From Variovorax sp. N23 (GTDB taxonomy: Bacteria; Pseudomonadota; Gammaproteobacteria; Burkholderiales; Burkholderiaceae_C), in NCBI RefSeq assembly GCF_025486315.1, contig NZ_JAOOPY010000003.1, positions 62,001 through 126,000 on the forward strand: a stretch of 64,000 nt of DNA, read 5' to 3'. A program made the position numbers and the translations under genes. Below, piece after piece: positions 9,643 through 19,344 of the stretch. The first letter of the stretch is position 1. The number at the start of each line of letters is the position of its first letter. Under the pieces are notes generated by a model, which was not told the origin of the DNA, ran no database searches, and worked only from the letters and a program-made list of their open reading frames with translations.

Positions 9643-10406
9643 CCTTCGCATTGGAACTGAAAGACCTGCGCAAGAACTTCGGCAAGACCGAGATCATCCG
9701 TGGCGCCAACCTGGCGGTGAATGCGGGCGAGCGCATCGCCATCATCGGGCCCAACGGCGCGGGCAAGTCGACGCTGTTCAACCTCATCAGCGGGCGGCTG
9801 GCACCGACCAGCGGCGAGGTGCTGCTCAACGGCCAATTGATCAATGGCCTGCGGCCGTACGAGATCAACCGGCTGGGGCTGTCGCGCAGCTTCCAGATCA
9901 CCAACATCTTCCCCAAGCTCAGCGTGTTCGAGAACCTGCGCTGCGGCGTGCTGTGGAGCCTGGGCTACCGCTACACCTTCCTGCGCTTCCTCTCGAAGCT
10001 GGACGACGCCAACGAGCGCACCGAGCAGCTCATCCGCCAGGTCGGCCTGGAGCGCAAGCGCGACGTACTGGCCGTGAACCTCACCTACGCCGAGCAGCGC
10101 GCGCTCGAGATCGGCGTGACCATCGCCGGTGGCGCCAACGTGATCCTGCTTGACGAACCGACCGCCGGCATGAGCAAGACCGAGACCGCGCACTTCATCG
10201 CGCTCATCAAGGAGGTGACGGTGGGCCGCACGCTGCTGACGGTGGAGCATGACATGGGCGTGGTGTTCGGCCTGGCCGACCGGATCGCGGTGGTGGTGTA
10301 CGGCGAGGTGATCGCTTTCGACACGCCGGCCGCGGTCCGCGCCAACCCACGGGTGCAGGAGGCTTATCTGGGCTCTGCCGTGGCCGACGCACAAGGAGCG
10401 CACTGA
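9639..10406 (+). CDS. livG: Liv-type ABC transporter ATP-binding protein, altered signature motif
   Basis: 255 residues. Walker A is canonical (GPNGAGKS, 37-44, with K43), Walker B is VILLDEP with D172 and E173, and the switch His is H204. The ABC signature reads LTYAEQ (148-153), while LivG proteins normally have a Gly where A151 stands. The R-L-A-P-T-S-G-E segment and the C-terminal NPRVQEAYLG tail are LivG marks. The start overlaps the livM stop. See the finding on the composite ATP site with LivF. Confidence 0.94.
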   Translation: MTFALELKDLRKNFGKTEIIRGANLAVNAGERIAIIGPNGAGKSTLFNLISGRLAPTSGEVLLNGQLINGLRPYEINRLGLSRSFQITNIFPKLSVFENLRCGVLWSLGYRYTFLRFLSKLDDANERTEQLIRQVGLERKRDVLAVNLTYAEQRALEIGVTIAGGANVILLDEPTAGMSKTETAHFIALIKEVTVGRTLLTVEHDMGVVFGLADRIAVVVYGEVIAFDTPAAVRANPRVQEAYLGSAVADAQGAH

Positions 10407-10407
10407 T

Positions 10408-10479
10408 GCCCCCACGCTCATCACTTCGTGTATTCGCTGCCCCCCGAGGGGGCGCGGTCTCCCTTGGGGCGGCCCGGCG
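10408..10479 (+). repeat. 72-bp GC-rich interspersed repeat (copy in liv operon)
   Basis: The segment holds three blocks also found at 20709-20780 in the same order and nearly the same spacing: GCCCCCACGCT (10408-10418), GCTGCCCCCCGAGGGGGCGC (10436-10455) and GGGGCGGCCCGGCG (10466-10479). The middle block has a CCCCC/GGGGG hairpin. The end of the repeat lies directly before the livF ribosome binding site. It fills almost the whole 84-bp gap between livG and livF. I also recall similar elements being common in Comamonadaceae genomes, but could not check this. Confidence 0.8.
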
Positions 10480-10490
10480 GGAGACCTGAC

Positions 10491-11192
10491 ATGCTCAAAC
10501 TTCAAGACCTGCACGCCTACTACGGCAAGAGCCATGTGCTGCACGGCGTGTCCTTCGAGGTGGGCGCGGGAGAGATCGTCGCGCTGCTGGGGCGCAACGG
10601 CTCGGGCCGCTCGACCACCGCCAAGGCCATCATGGGCCTGGTGCATGCCGAGGGCGCACTGCACTGGAATGGCCAGGACATCCTGCGCCGCAAGGCCTAC
10701 GAGATCGCGCATCTGGGCATCGGCTACGTGCCCGAGAACCGGGAGATCTTCCCGAAGCTCACGGTGCACCAGAACCTGATGCTCGGCCAGAAGGGCAAGG
10801 CCGCTGCCAAGAGAAGCCGCTGGTCCTTCGACGACATGTACGCGATGTTCCCGCGGCTCAAGGAACGTCAGCACACCGAGGCTGGTGTGTTGTCGGGCGG
10901 CGAGCAGCAGATGCTCACGCTGTGCCGCACGCTGATGGGCGACCCCGACCTGATCATCATCGACGAGCCGACCGAGGGCCTCGCGCCGAAGATCGTCGAG
11001 CTGGTCGGCCAATACCTGAAGCGGCTCAAGGACCGCGGCATTTCCGTGCTGCTGATCGAGCAGAAGCTCACCATCGCGATGGCGATCTCCGACCGCGCGC
11101 TGGTCATGGGCCACGGCAGCATCGTCTTCGACGGCACGCCCGACAGCCTGCGTGCCGACGCGACTACGCGCAAGGAGTGGCTGGAGGTCTAG
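10491..11192 (+). CDS. livF: Liv-type ABC transporter ATP-binding protein, Walker A Lys replaced by Arg
   Basis: 233 residues. Walker A reads GRNGSGRSTT with R40 in place of the invariant Lys. The signature LSGGEQQ (134-140) and Walker B LIIIDEP (D158, E159) are canonical. The H-loop position is Q191 (LLIEQK), which is usual in LivF. I chose ATG 10491 because homology begins at MLKLQDLHAYYGKSHVLHGV; an upstream in-frame ATG at 10428 would translate the repeat. It forms the ATPase dimer with LivG. Confidence 0.93.
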   Translation: MLKLQDLHAYYGKSHVLHGVSFEVGAGEIVALLGRNGSGRSTTAKAIMGLVHAEGALHWNGQDILRRKAYEIAHLGIGYVPENREIFPKLTVHQNLMLGQKGKAAAKRSRWSFDDMYAMFPRLKERQHTEAGVLSGGEQQMLTLCRTLMGDPDLIIIDEPTEGLAPKIVELVGQYLKRLKDRGISVLLIEQKLTIAMAISDRALVMGHGSIVFDGTPDSLRADATTRKEWLEV

Positions 11193-11196
11193 CCCG

Positions 11197-11970
11197 TCAG
11201 GCGATGGCGCGCCAGGCCGTGACGACCAGCGTCATGCCGGCCGCGGCCAGCAGCCCGGCGACCAGCCGCTTGAGCGTCGTGGGGCTCAGCCTGTTCGGCA
11301 GCCGGTGGTGCAGCCGCGTGACGCCATAGACCACCGGCACGGCGCAACCGGCCAGCCAGGCCGAGCGCCACGAGAACTGCCCGGTGGGCAGCACCACGGC
11401 GATGCGCACCAGGGCGTTGAAGGCGAACATCAGCAGCAAGCCTCGCCGCACGAGTTCGCGGTCGATCGGCTGGCGATACATGTGGAAGACGATCGGCGGC
11501 CCGGAGCTGGAGAACAGGCCGCCCAGCACGCCCGACAGCGCACCGATCAGCGCGAAGCTCGTGCCGCTCGACACCACCGGCCGCGGACGGCCCTGCAGCA
11601 CGAGCAGCAGTGCGCACAGCAGGATCGACACGCCCAGCAGGCCGCGCAGCCACGCGACCGCGCCGCCGCTGAGCCAGGCGAGCAGGATCAGCCCCGCGAG
11701 CACGCCGACGGTGCTGCCGTTTAGCGCGGGCTTCATCAGCTTCCACGGCACCGGACCCGGGCGGGCACGGAAATACGTCCATGCGTTGATCAGGGTCAGC
11801 ACCATGGCGGCGTTCGCGGTCTCGCTCACACTCGCGATGTGAAACAGCGACACGAGCCCGAGCAGGATCAGGCTGAAGGCGAAGCCGGTGAGGTTCTGCG
11901 CATAGGTGGCGAGCGCGACGCAGGCCATGAAGGCCAGCAGCTGGCCGGCATCGACGGGGAGGGTGGGCAT
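11197..11970 (-). CDS. TauE/SafE family membrane permease
   Basis: 257 residues with about eight membrane segments in two halves. The second half carries ALIGALSGVLGGLFSSSGPPIVFHMYRQP, the typical TauE/SafE motif with Gly-rich turn and PP. Members export or import organosulfonates, sulfite or related anions. It runs convergent to livF with a 4-bp gap, so no separate terminator space exists between them. The start ATG at 11970 is preceded by no other candidate with homology. Confidence 0.88.
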   Translation of the reverse strand: MPTLPVDAGQLLAFMACVALATYAQNLTGFAFSLILLGLVSLFHIASVSETANAAMVLTLINAWTYFRARPGPVPWKLMKPALNGSTVGVLAGLILLAWLSGGAVAWLRGLLGVSILLCALLLVLQGRPRPVVSSGTSFALIGALSGVLGGLFSSSGPPIVFHMYRQPIDRELVRRGLLLMFAFNALVRIAVVLPTGQFSWRSAWLAGCAVPVVYGVTRLHHRLPNRLSPTTLKRLVAGLLAAAGMTLVVTAWRAIA

Positions 11971-12087
11971 CTAGGGGCGGGCCGCGGGCGGGGTCGTCAT
12001 CAGGGGCATCGCGGTCGATTGTCGTGGCTGCGGCGACGGCGCTCGGCGCAGCCGGCGAGCGCTTGTCCCTCCAGCGACTGGGCGACG

Positions 12088-12115
12088 TTGTCCGGTCGCC
12101 GGAAATGCCTAGAAT
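12088..12115 (+). promoter_or_regulatory. Sigma70-like promoter of the acyl-CoA catabolic cluster
   Basis: TTGTCC (12088-12093) and TAGAAT (12110-12115) stand 16 bp apart and match sigma70 boxes in four or five positions each. Transcription would begin near 12122, just before the dyad at 12126-12145 and about 114 bp before the hydratase/dehydrogenase start. Confidence 0.5.
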
Positions 12116-12125
12116 TCTCGAAGAA

Positions 12126-12145
12126 AAAAGAACACTCGTTCTTTT
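12126..12145. promoter_or_regulatory. Inverted repeat AAAAGAAC-ACTC-GTTCTTTT, putative operator
   Basis: Two perfect 8-base arms are separated by four bases in the 265-bp gap before the catabolic cluster. It directly follows a sigma70-like promoter, the usual position for a repressor site. The GAAC-N4-GTTC core resembles dyads used by TetR-type regulators of fatty acid and acyl-CoA pathways such as PsrA/FadR-like proteins; this assignment is inference. No T-run follows a stop codon here, so a terminator is less likely. Confidence 0.55.
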
Positions 12146-12235
12146 CGGAGACAAGACAAACGACACCGGGTGTGTCGTGCGTGCTGTGCTCCGCCGTTCT
12201 TCCTCCTCCCAACTTCTCACTCGAAGGAACGCAGC

Positions 12236-14341
12236 ATGACGGCTGAATACAAGGTGCTCGGCGATATCGCCGTGATCACGCTGACCAACCCGCCGGTCAA
12301 CGGCCTGGGCTACGCGACGCGGCTGGGCATCACCGACGGGCTGGCCAAGGCGAATGCCGACGATGCCGTCAAGGCGATCATCATCACCGGCGCGGGCAAG
12401 GCCTTCTCGGGCGGCGCCGACATCAAGGAATTCGGCACGCCCAAGGCGTTGCAGGACCCGAACCTGCTCAGCGTCATCCTCGCGCTCGAAGCCTCGCCCA
12501 AGCCGATCGTCGCGGCCATCCACTCGGTCTGCATGGGCGGCGGGCTCGAGCTGGCGATGGGCTGCCACTACCGTGTGGCGGCGCCGGGGACCAGCGTCGC
12601 GCTGCCCGAGGTCAAGCTGGGCCTCTTGCCGGGCGCCGGCGGCACGCAGCGCCTGCCACGTCTGCTGGGTGTGGAAACCGCCCTCAACATGATCGTCAGC
12701 GGCGAAGCGGTCAAGAGCGAAGTGCTCGCCTCGCTGCCCGGCCAGAAGCTGTTCGACCACCTCGCCGCATCGGCCGAGTCGCTGTTCGACGAAGCGCTGA
12801 TCTACGCCAAGTCGGTCACGGGCAAGACCGGCGACGCGCTGCCGCTGGTGCGCAAGCTGCCGTGCCAGCACCCGCAGGGCGACGCCTACTTCCAGTTCGC
12901 GCGCAACATGGTGGGCGGCATGTCGAAGAACTACCCCGCGCCGCTGAAGTGCGTGGATGCCGTGGAGGCCGCCACCAAGCTGAAGTTCGATGAGGGCATG
13001 GCCGAAGAGCGCCGCCTCTTCGTCATGCTGATGTTCACGCCCGAGTCGATCGCGCTGCGTCATCTCTTCATGGCCGAGCGCGCGGCCAGCCGGATCCCCG
13101 ACGTACCGGAGGACACGCCCAGGCGCGAGATCAAGTCGGTCGCCGTGATCGGCGCCGGCACCATGGGCGGCGGCATCTCGATGAACTTCCTGAACGCCGG
13201 CATCCCGGTGAAGATCCTCGAGATGAAGCAGGAGGCGCTCGACCGCGGCATCGCCACCATCAAGAAGAACTACGAGGCGCAGGTCAAGAAGGGCAAGCTC
13301 AAGCAGGACACCTACGAGCAGCGCATGGCCCTGCTCACGACCACGCTGAGCTATGCCGACCTGAAGGACGCCGACCTGATCATCGAGGCTGTGTTCGAGG
13401 AACTGGGCGTGAAGGAACAGGTCTTCAAGCAGCTCGACGAAGTGGCCAAGCCCGGTGCCATCCTGGCATCGAACACCTCGACGCTCGACGTCGACAAGAT
13501 CGCCGCCTTCACCAAGCGCCCGCAGGACGTGGTCGGCATGCACTTCTTCAGCCCGGCCAACGTGATGAAGCTGCTGGAAGTGGTGCGCGGCGCCAAGACC
13601 GGCAAGGACGTGCTCGCCACCGTGATGAGCGTGGCCAAGAAGATCAAGAAGACGGCCGTGGTGTCGGGCGTGTGCGACGGCTTCATCGGCAACCGCATGA
13701 TCGAGCAGTACAGCCGCCAGGCGGGCTTCCTGCTGGACGAAGGCGCGACGCCGCAGCAGGTCGACAAGGCGATCGAGAAGTTCGGCTTCGCGATGGGCCC
13801 GTTCCGCATGGGCGACCTGGCCGGCAACGACATCGGCTGGGCCATTCGCAAGCGTCGCGCCACCGAGCGTGCCGAGATGAAGTACAGCAAGACGGCCGAC
13901 AAGCTGTGCGAACTGGGCCGCTTCGGCCAGAAGACCGGCGCCGGCTGGTACGACTACCAGGCCGGCAAGCGCGACGCGATCCCGAGCCAGGTCGTGCTCG
14001 ACCTGATCGAGCAGCACCGCAGGGACGAAGGCATCGTGCCGCGCAAGATCAGCGACGAGGAAATCGTGCAGCGCCTGGTCTATGCGCTGGTGAACGAAGG
14101 CGCGCACATCCTGGAAGACGGCATCGCCAGCAAGTCCGGCGACATCGACATGGTCTACCTCACGGGCTACGGCTTTCCGATCTGGCGCGGCGGACCGATG
14201 CACTACGCCAGCCAGGTCGGCCTGTACAACGTGGCCGAAGCCATGAAGCGATTCGCGAAGAACCCGCGCGACGACGGCAAGTTCTGGGAGCCCGCGCCGC
14301 TGATCCAGAAGCTGGTCGCCGAAGGCAAGCAGTTCAGCTGA
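12236..14341 (+). CDS. Bifunctional enoyl-CoA hydratase / 3-hydroxyacyl-CoA dehydrogenase
   Basis: 701 residues, FadB/FadJ-type. The hydratase domain (about 1-190) has SGGADIKEF for the oxyanion hole and [20 protein letters not shown] with the catalytic Glu. The dehydrogenase domain (about 297-570) has the NAD motif [12 protein letters not shown], the catalytic His in [17 protein letters not shown] and [10 protein letters not shown] second 3HCDH segment closes the protein ([30 protein letters not shown]). It carries out two steps of beta-oxidation. The ATG at 12236 follows a GAAGGAA ribosome site. First gene of the cluster; the thiolase follows after 40 bp. Confidence 0.95.
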   Translation: MTAEYKVLGDIAVITLTNPPVNGLGYATRLGITDGLAKANADDAVKAIIITGAGKAFSGGADIKEFGTPKALQDPNLLSVILALEASPKPIVAAIHSVCMGGGLELAMGCHYRVAAPGTSVALPEVKLGLLPGAGGTQRLPRLLGVETALNMIVSGEAVKSEVLASLPGQKLFDHLAASAESLFDEALIYAKSVTGKTGDALPLVRKLPCQHPQGDAYFQFARNMVGGMSKNYPAPLKCVDAVEAATKLKFDEGMAEERRLFVMLMFTPESIALRHLFMAERAASRIPDVPEDTPRREIKSVAVIGAGTMGGGISMNFLNAGIPVKILEMKQEALDRGIATIKKNYEAQVKKGKLKQDTYEQRMALLTTTLSYADLKDADLIIEAVFEELGVKEQVFKQLDEVAKPGAILASNTSTLDVDKIAAFTKRPQDVVGMHFFSPANVMKLLEVVRGAKTGKDVLATVMSVAKKIKKTAVVSGVCDGFIGNRMIEQYSRQAGFLLDEGATPQQVDKAIEKFGFAMGPFRMGDLAGNDIGWAIRKRRATERAEMKYSKTADKLCELGRFGQKTGAGWYDYQAGKRDAIPSQVVLDLIEQHRRDEGIVPRKISDEEIVQRLVYALVNEGAHILEDGIASKSGDIDMVYLTGYGFPIWRGGPMHYASQVGLYNVAEAMKRFAKNPRDDGKFWEPAPLIQKLVAEGKQFS

Positions 14342-14381
14342 GCCCGGCCGCATCGTCACCCCCATTCAGGACACCACCACC

Positions 14382-15557
14382 ATGACTTCTGCCGTCATCG
14401 TCTCCACCGCCCGCACGCCGCTCGCCAAGAGCTGGAAGGGTGCCTTCAACATGACCCACGGCGCCACCCTCGGCGGCCACGCGGTGCAGCACGCCGTGCA
14501 GCGTGCTGGCATCGACGGCGCCGAAGTCGACGACGTGATCATGGGCTGCGCCACGCCCGAAGGTGCGACCGGGGCGAACATCGCGCGCCAGATCGCGCTG
14601 CGCGCCGGGCTGCCCGTCACCACCTCGGGCATGACCATCAACCGCTTCTGCTCGTCGGGCCTGCAGACCATTGCGACCGCCGCCCAACGCATCATCGCGG
14701 GCGAGGGCGAGGTCTACGTGGCCGGCGGCGTCGAGAGCATCTCGTGCGTGCAGAACGAGGCCAACCGCCACATGATCCACGACCCGTGGCTGGTCAAGCA
14801 CAAGCCCGAGATCTACTGGAACATGCTGCAGACGGCCGAGCAGGTGGCCAAGCGCTACCACATCGGTCGCGACGCGATGGACGAGTACGGCGCCGCCAGC
14901 CAGCAGAGGGCCACGGCCGCGCTGGAAGCCGGCCGCTTCAAGGAGGAGATCGCACCGATCACCGTGCTGGCCGGCGTGGCCGACCCGGTGATGGGCCTGC
15001 GCACCAAGGAAGTGACGGTCGAGAACGACGAGGGCATCCGCGCCGGCACCACCAAGGAAGGCATCAGCGGCATCCGCCCGGCGATTCCGGGTGGCGTGAT
15101 CTCGGCCGGCAACGCCAGCCAGTTCTCCGACGGCGGCGGCGCCTGCGTGGTGGTCGACGAGCGCTACGCCGAGCGCAAGGGCCTGAAGCCGCTGGGCCGT
15201 TTCCTCGGCTTCGCGGTGGCGGGCTGCGAGCCCGACGAGATGGGCATCGGCCCGGTCTTCGCGATCCCGAAGGTGCTGAAGAAGCTGGGCCTGACGGTCA
15301 ATGACATCGATCTGTGGGAGCTGAACGAAGCCTTCGCGGTGCAGGTCATCTACTGCCGCGACAAGCTGGGCATTCCGGGCGACCGGCTGAACGTCGACGG
15401 CGGCGCCATCGCGGTGGGCCACCCCTACGGCGTGAGCGGCCAGCGCCTCACCGGCCACGCGCTCATCGAAGGCAAGCGCCGTGGCGCGAAGAAGGTCGTC
15501 GTCACGATGTGCATCGGCGGCGGCATGGGGGCTGCGGGCGTCTTCGAAGTCATTTGA
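14382..15557 (+). CDS. Acetyl-CoA C-acyltransferase (thiolase)
   Basis: 391 residues. The nucleophile is C90 in [11 protein letters not shown], the His motif is [16 protein letters not shown] and the second active Cys is in [13 protein letters not shown] near the C-terminus. It cleaves 3-ketoacyl-CoA to acetyl-CoA and a shortened acyl-CoA, the last step of the spiral begun by the preceding bifunctional enzyme. The pair could act as the alpha and beta subunits of a trifunctional-type complex. A double-hairpin repeat follows the gene. Confidence 0.95.
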   Translation: MTSAVIVSTARTPLAKSWKGAFNMTHGATLGGHAVQHAVQRAGIDGAEVDDVIMGCATPEGATGANIARQIALRAGLPVTTSGMTINRFCSSGLQTIATAAQRIIAGEGEVYVAGGVESISCVQNEANRHMIHDPWLVKHKPEIYWNMLQTAEQVAKRYHIGRDAMDEYGAASQQRATAALEAGRFKEEIAPITVLAGVADPVMGLRTKEVTVENDEGIRAGTTKEGISGIRPAIPGGVISAGNASQFSDGGGACVVVDERYAERKGLKPLGRFLGFAVAGCEPDEMGIGPVFAIPKVLKKLGLTVNDIDLWELNEAFAVQVIYCRDKLGIPGDRLNVDGGAIAVGHPYGVSGQRLTGHALIEGKRRGAKKVVVTMCIGGGMGAAGVFEVI

Positions 15558-15579
15558 CGCTTCCCCGAAGGCGAAGGCG

Positions 15580-15651
15580 CACTGCGTGTCGCCTCCGCCC
15601 ACCCCCTTCCGGGGGCAACGCCAGCGGCCCGGCAAAGCCGGTTCCGCGGCG
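15580..15651 (+). repeat. Double-hairpin GC-rich element between thiolase and acyl-CoA dehydrogenase
   Basis: The element contains CCCCC-TTCC-GGGGG (15602-15615) and CCGGC-AAA-GCCGG (15629-15641). It shares with the 72-bp repeat at 10408-10479 the CACT-CGTGT start (15580-15589), a C-run/G-run hairpin and a CGGCCCGG block, but differs in detail, so it is a relative rather than a copy. No T-run follows; it may stabilise the 3' end of the upstream transcript or attenuate. Confidence 0.5.
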
Positions 15652-15701
15652 TTTCACGAATTTGCCAGTGAGATAACTGGCCTTTACGTCTCGATAGCGT
15701 C

Positions 15702-17534
<1,833 letters not shown>

Positions 17535-17535
17535 A

Positions 17536-17778
17536 ATGCACAGCGGAAGCTACATGCCAAAACTTCGTTCGACCGAACCATCCAGGCCGCACGCGCGGCT
17601 GGAGACATGGATCTGGATCCTGATCTACGGCGGCCTGTTCGCCTTCATCCTCGGCTTCGCCACGGCGCGCACCGATGCGGCGCTCGGCTGGAGCATCGCC
17701 ACGCCCGGCGCCATCGCGGCGGCGGTCGGCGTGGTGCTCCTCTATGTGCGTTCGCGCTTCAAGGACGACCGGAAATGA
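17536..17778 (+). CDS. Small inner membrane protein of unknown function
   Basis: 80 residues. A charged N-terminus (about 1-28) is followed by two hydrophobic segments, WIWILIYGGLFAFILGFA and SIATPGAIAAAVGVVLLYV, and a basic tail RSRFKDDRK. It begins one base after the acyl-CoA dehydrogenase stop and ends in an ATGA overlap with the next gene, which argues that it is translated. M7 (17554) is another possible start. I do not recognise a named family. A membrane role for the cluster, such as anchoring an enzyme, is speculation. Confidence 0.65.
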   Translation: MHSGSYMPKLRSTEPSRPHARLETWIWILIYGGLFAFILGFATARTDAALGWSIATPGAIAAAVGVVLLYVRSRFKDDRK

Positions 17779-18053
17779 TCAAGCACATCGTGATGTGGAA
17801 GCTGGTGGACGCGGCCGAGGCGCCGCGCTTCAAGGAAATCCTCGACACCTGCAAGGGCATCGTGCCCGGCATGCGCGAGTTCGAGGTGGCGGTGCGCGCC
17901 GACGGCCTGGAGGCCAACCACGACGTGGCGCTGTACGCAGTGTTCGACGATGCGGCCTCGCTGCAGGCCTACATCGTCCACCCGAGCCACCAGGACGTGG
18001 TTGCAAAACTCCCCGCGCGCGCATCGCGCAGCGTTTTCGACTATGCCGTCTGA
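17775..18053 (+). CDS. Dabb (stress-responsive A/B barrel) domain protein
   Basis: 92 residues beginning MIKHIVMWKL, the classic Dabb opening, with the motif EVAVRADGLEANHDVALYAVFDD and the end HPSHQDVVAKLPA. Dabb proteins are small dimeric ferredoxin-like barrels; some are enzymes that handle reactive carbonyl or aromatic products, many are uncharacterised. The ATG overlaps the stop of the preceding membrane protein. It sits inside an acyl-CoA catabolic cluster, so a role with an intermediate is plausible. Confidence 0.85.
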   Translation: MIKHIVMWKLVDAAEAPRFKEILDTCKGIVPGMREFEVAVRADGLEANHDVALYAVFDDAASLQAYIVHPSHQDVVAKLPARASRSVFDYAV

Positions 18054-18069
18054 CCGAGGAACCGAGTCC

Positions 18070-18861
18070 ATGAGCCCACGTACCGTCCAGCAACTTTTCG
18101 ACCTCAAGGGCAAGACCGCGCTCGTCACCGGCGGCTCGCGTGGCCTGGGCCTGCAGATGGCCCACGCGCTCGGCGAAGCCGGCGCCCGCATCATGCTGAG
18201 TTCGCGCAAGGCCGACGACCTGGAGCAGGCCACGGCCGACCTGCAGGCCGCCGGCATCGACGCGCGCTGGATCGCCGCCGACTGCTCCAAGGAAGAAGAC
18301 ACGCGCCGCCTGGCCGACCAGACGCTCGAACGCATGGGCGCCATCGACATCCTGGTGAACAACGCCGGTGCCAGCTGGGGCGCCCCGGCCGAGTCGCACC
18401 CGGTCGAGGCCTGGGACAAGGTGATGAACCTCAACGTGCGTGGCTACTTCATCCTGTCGCAGCAGGTGGCCAACAAGTACATGATCCCGAAGAAGACGGG
18501 GCGCATCATCAACATCGCGTCGATCGCCGGCCTGAACGGCAACCCGCCCGACATCCAGACCCTGGCCTACAACACCTCCAAAACCGCGGTGATCGGCTTC
18601 ACCAAGACGCTGGCCGCGGAATGGGGCAAGTACAACATCAACGTCAACGCGATCTGCCCGGGCTTCTTCATGACGAAGATGGCGACCAAGCTGATCCAGA
18701 ACATCGGCGAAGAGAAGATGACGTCGACCGTGCCGCTCGGCCGCCTGGGCGACGACGAAGACCTGAAGGGCCTGACCGTGCTCTATGCCAGCGACGCCGG
18801 CAAGCACATCACCGGCCAGTGGATGGCGGTGGACGGCGGCGTGAGCGTGGTGCTCGCGTGA
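18070..18861 (+). CDS. Short-chain dehydrogenase/reductase
   Basis: 263 residues, classical SDR. NAD(P) binding by TGGSRGLG, NNAGA, the active Ser in IASIAG and the Tyr-Lys pair in YNTSK are all present. The end GKHITGQWMAVDGGVSV is the usual C-terminal motif. Similar proteins act as 3-oxoacyl or gluconate-type reductases; the substrate cannot be told. The stop overlaps a GTG start of the thioesterase. Confidence 0.93.
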   Translation: MSPRTVQQLFDLKGKTALVTGGSRGLGLQMAHALGEAGARIMLSSRKADDLEQATADLQAAGIDARWIAADCSKEEDTRRLADQTLERMGAIDILVNNAGASWGAPAESHPVEAWDKVMNLNVRGYFILSQQVANKYMIPKKTGRIINIASIAGLNGNPPDIQTLAYNTSKTAVIGFTKTLAAEWGKYNINVNAICPGFFMTKMATKLIQNIGEEKMTSTVPLGRLGDDEDLKGLTVLYASDAGKHITGQWMAVDGGVSVVLA

Positions 18862-19328
18862 CGGAGGCGCGCGTGGCTACGTCCGACGTCAACGTCCGCT
18901 CGTACACCAGCCAGATCCCGTTCGCGCAGCACCTGGGTTTCGAGCTGACGAAGTTCGAGGGCGGCGAGTCGGAGATCCTCTACACGGCCAAGCCCGAGCA
19001 CCTGAACACCTTCGACGTGACGCACGGCGGCGCCTGCATGACGCTGCTCGACATTGCGATGGCGTCGGCAGCGCGCAGCGTGTCGCCCGAGTCCGGCGTC
19101 GTCACCATCGAGATGAAGACCAGCTTCATGCGGCCTTCGGTCGGGCCGCTGCACGCGCGCGGCCGGCTGATGCACCGCACCGCCACCATGGCCTTCGTCG
19201 AGGCGACGATCTACGACGAGAAGGAGCAGGCCTGCGCGCATTCGACCGGCACCTTCAAGTACGTGACACGCCGTCTTCCCACCGGCCCGGCCAGCGCCAA
19301 CGCGCAGCGCCCACCCTCGACAGATTGA
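18858..19328 (+). CDS. PaaI-type hotdog thioesterase
   Basis: 156 residues with a hotdog fold. The motif HLNTFDVTHGGACMTLLDIAMASAA carries the HGG turn and the catalytic Asp of PaaI/YbgC-like acyl-CoA thioesterases. The GTG at 18858 overlaps the SDR stop; a second GTG at 18873 would remove five residues. Its likely task is hydrolysis of acyl-CoA to free CoA when an intermediate builds up. Confidence 0.85.
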   Translation: MTEARVATSDVNVRSYTSQIPFAQHLGFELTKFEGGESEILYTAKPEHLNTFDVTHGGACMTLLDIAMASAARSVSPESGVVTIEMKTSFMRPSVGPLHARGRLMHRTATMAFVEATIYDEKEQACAHSTGTFKYVTRRLPTGPASANAQRPPSTD

Positions 19329-19344
19329 ACCCGGAGACAACCCC

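Noticed and set aside
11189-14365. 1058-codon minus-strand open frame
   Set aside because: Antisense to the bifunctional hydratase/dehydrogenase and out of frame with the TauE/SafE gene; His/Arg/Ala-rich composition typical for shadows.
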